Assembly (NCBI RefSeq): GCF_900106075.1
Contig: NZ_LT629794.1
Coordinates: 1,902,001-1,966,000, forward strand
Length of the DNA stretch: 64,000 bases
DNA from: Polaribacter sp. Hel1_33_78
Lineage (GTDB): Bacteria > Bacteroidota > Bacteroidia > Flavobacteriales > Flavobacteriaceae
Reading direction: 5' to 3'
Every line of letters begins with the position of its first letter. Position 1 is the stretch's first letter. Both the position numbers and the translations under genes were made by a program. The notes beneath the pieces are model-generated. The model did not search any database and was not told where the DNA came from. It saw nothing but the letters and a program-made list of their open reading frames with translations. This document shows positions 63,760 to 64,000 of this stretch, piece by piece.

Positions 63760-64000
63760 GTGAAGTACAAAATATTTATTTATTTATTTGTTTTACCGCT
63801 TCTTCTAAATGCGCAAACTTTTAGAAATTATTCCAATGAATTTTTAAACATTGGAGTAGATGCAGCGGCTTTAGGGATGAGTAAAACAGTTGTAGCAACT
63901 ACAAATAATGTAAATGCCATATACTGGAACCCTGCAGGACTAGTGGGTATAGAAGACTACCAAGGCTCTTTAATGCACGCTTCTTATTTTGCAGGAATTG
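63760..64000 (+). CDS. PorV-like outer-membrane protein, 5' part only
   Basis: The gene runs off the window; about 80 residues are visible. Start is GTG 63760, since an in-frame stop lies five codons upstream at 63745. A signal peptide ending LLLNAQ is followed by FLNIGVDAAALGMSKTVVA and NVNAIYWNPAGL, the pattern of the PorV/PorQ family of barrels that take part in type IX secretion; I place it tentatively as PorV2-like. With porX in the same window it supports a functional type IX system, but the two are 29 kb apart. Confidence 0.75.
   Translation, partial: MKYKIFIYLFVLPLLLNAQTFRNYSNEFLNIGVDAAALGMSKTVVATTNNVNAIYWNPAGLVGIEDYQGSLMHASYFAGI

Overview
The window is AT-rich and densely coded, and it reads as chromosomal DNA of a marine-type member of Flavobacteriaceae (Bacteroidota), somewhere near Polaribacter or Tenacibaculum. 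The placement is an inference from several signs: a PorX-type type IX secretion regulator, the start of a PorV-like gene, the LpxC-FabZ fusion, a split transketolase, a YtxJ bacilliredoxin, lipoproteins with short lipoboxes, and repeated TAnnTTTG -7 promoter boxes in front of genes (the Bacteroidota primary sigma consensus). No phage, insertion sequence, CRISPR array or rRNA gene was seen. Most of the window is core genome.

Layout. 0-10 kb: an acyltransferase, rmuC, a coupled pair (glutamate-cysteine-ligase-like amidoligase with CBS domains plus an aspartoacylase-like amidohydrolase), glyA, fumarylacetoacetase, an SF2 helicase and YtxJ. 10-20 kb: clpB, a lipoprotein phosphatase, smpB, maf, the C-terminal transketolase subunit, an FKBP lipoprotein with a calcium-binding tail, an S4 protein, a phosphoribosyltransferase, aroK, then tRNA-Lys and tRNA-Leu. 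20-36 kb: envelope proteins, fabG, sucD and a lipid A block on the minus strand (lpxD, lpxC/fabZ, lpxA, efp, a second lpxD-like gene), then porX, tsaE and alanine dehydrogenase. 37-42 kb: a six-gene minus-strand signalling operon. 42-55 kb: ribosomal proteins S6-S18-L9, a membrane hydroxylase, a barrel-less TonB-plug/TPR protein, priA, three tandem MEST-like hydrolases, an RNA methyltransferase and a ZIP transporter. 55-64 kb: recQ, kdsD, tatC, an AhpD-like protein, lptB, a broken sensor kinase, pssA, a YheT-like hydrolase and the 5' end of a PorV-like gene.

The most interesting locus is 37771-42041. It packs two different candidate nitric-oxide sensors, an H-NOX protein and a FIST-domain (NosP-family-like) protein, with a soluble histidine kinase, a histidine phosphotransfer protein, a stand-alone receiver and a LytTR DNA-binding regulator. 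It looks like a complete NO-responsive phosphorelay from sensor to promoter.

Other points of interest are a GAF/histidine kinase pseudogene with two separate lesions (an early stop and a one-base homopolymer deletion), the tandem hydrolase triplet, the amidoligase/deacylase pair, and promoter boxes that lie inside over-long reading frames and so move several start codons downstream.
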